From the NCBI GenBank assembly GCA_002694095.1, contig NZLD01000048.1, forward strand, positions 1-6,038: a stretch of DNA of 6,038 bases. The letters run 5' to 3'. Position 1 is the stretch's first letter, and each line of letters opens with the position of its first letter. Below the pieces are notes generated by a model. The model was not told the origin of the DNA, searched no databases, and saw nothing but the letters and a program-made list of their open reading frames with translations. Origin of the DNA: Micrococcales bacterium. Its GTDB lineage: Bacteria > Actinomycetota > Actinomycetes > S36-B12. A program made the position numbers and the translations under genes. This document shows positions 5,663 to 6,038 of the stretch, piece by piece.

Positions 5663-6038
5663 GCCCACCGTCTGCTTTCACCAGCCCGGCTGTGGACTGG
5701 AGTCTGGCATCTGCGGTTGCGGGGCGGTTCGCGCCGGAGGGCCCCCAGATTTCATCGCGAGATGCTCACGATGCGGTCGCCGAGATCAAGGAGCACGCCC
5801 AACAGGCCCAAGAACACGTTCGCGACGTCACTGGCCTGATCGCCCACGATGATCACCGTGTGGTCGTGGTGGATCGACGCATGTGGATCGATTCCAATCT
5901 GCGCGCACTCGATTCCATCTTGGACATGTGGCCGGCATCGAAAGAGCGGCTGGAGGAGTCCTCGACCGTGACACGTGCGGTTGGTCCACGCGTGATGGCT
6001 GTTCAACTCGGAGCGGCCCTGGGATGGTTGAGCGGCAA
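5659..6038 (+). CDS. DUF2342/zincin_2 family putative metalloprotease (5' part, partial)
   Basis: N-terminal 126 residues of a protein open to the window end. VDWSLASAVAGRFAPEGPQIS (12-32) resembles the start of actinobacterial DUF2342 proteins (annotated zinc-dependent metalloprotease, or coenzyme F420 biosynthesis-associated). So do EHVRDVTGL (52-60), VVVVDRRMW (68-76) and LGAALGWLSG (117-126). The HExxH motif expected in the family would lie downstream, so catalytic competence cannot be judged. The proposed start is TTG 5659, overlapping the manA stop as TTGA, with GGAAG (5647-5651) seven bases upstream. GTG 5692, at the conserved VDW, is an alternative. Family role is poorly defined. Position after dacB matches Rv3627c-Rv3626c in M. 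tuberculosis, where tilS and hpt follow. Confidence 0.8.
   Translation, partial: MSPPSAFTSPAVDWSLASAVAGRFAPEGPQISSRDAHDAVAEIKEHAQQAQEHVRDVTGLIAHDDHRVVVVDRRMWIDSNLRALDSILDMWPASKERLEESSTVTRAVGPRVMAVQLGAALGWLSG

Overview
This 6 kb window looks chromosomal and actinobacterial. GC is roughly 60% by eye, GTG and TTG starts are common, the pyrophosphatase closely resembles the mycobacterial type, and the order ppa / dacB / DUF2342-type zincin matches a block I recall from Mycobacterium tuberculosis (Rv3628-Rv3626c). I cannot name a genus.

Left half (1-2642, plus strand): a phosphate-uptake region. It begins with the 3' end of pstB, the ATPase of the PstSCAB high-affinity phosphate transporter. A 126-bp gap follows, holding a hairpin just after the pstB stop, repeated GTTCACC elements resembling an actinobacterial PHO box, and a longer stem in the pstS leader. 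Next comes pstS, encoding a secreted (not lipid-anchored) and strongly basic phosphate-binding protein with the ligand-binding residues intact. Twenty bases later comes a second PstS-fold protein. It is a lipoprotein, extremely acidic, and lacks nearly all the phosphate-binding motifs. A perfect 14-bp inverted repeat lies across its first codons. This pair is the most unusual part of the window.

Middle (2643-3269): ppa, soluble inorganic pyrophosphatase, lies on the minus strand. It is convergent with the pst genes (45-bp gap) and divergent from dacB (84-bp gap, presumably holding both promoters).

Right half (3270-6038, plus strand): a tight three-gene operon. dacB (family S13 D-Ala-D-Ala carboxypeptidase, PBP4 type) overlaps a type I mannose-6-phosphate isomerase-like gene by 4 bases. 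That gene in turn overlaps by 4 bases the start of a DUF2342/zincin_2 metalloprotease-like gene, which runs off the window. The isomerase gene appears to be an insertion into the usual dacB-zincin adjacency.

Together the window covers phosphate import, pyrophosphate recycling to phosphate, cell-wall remodelling and sugar-phosphate supply. No tRNA, rRNA, CRISPR or mobile element is visible, and no gap without a gene exceeds 130 bases.
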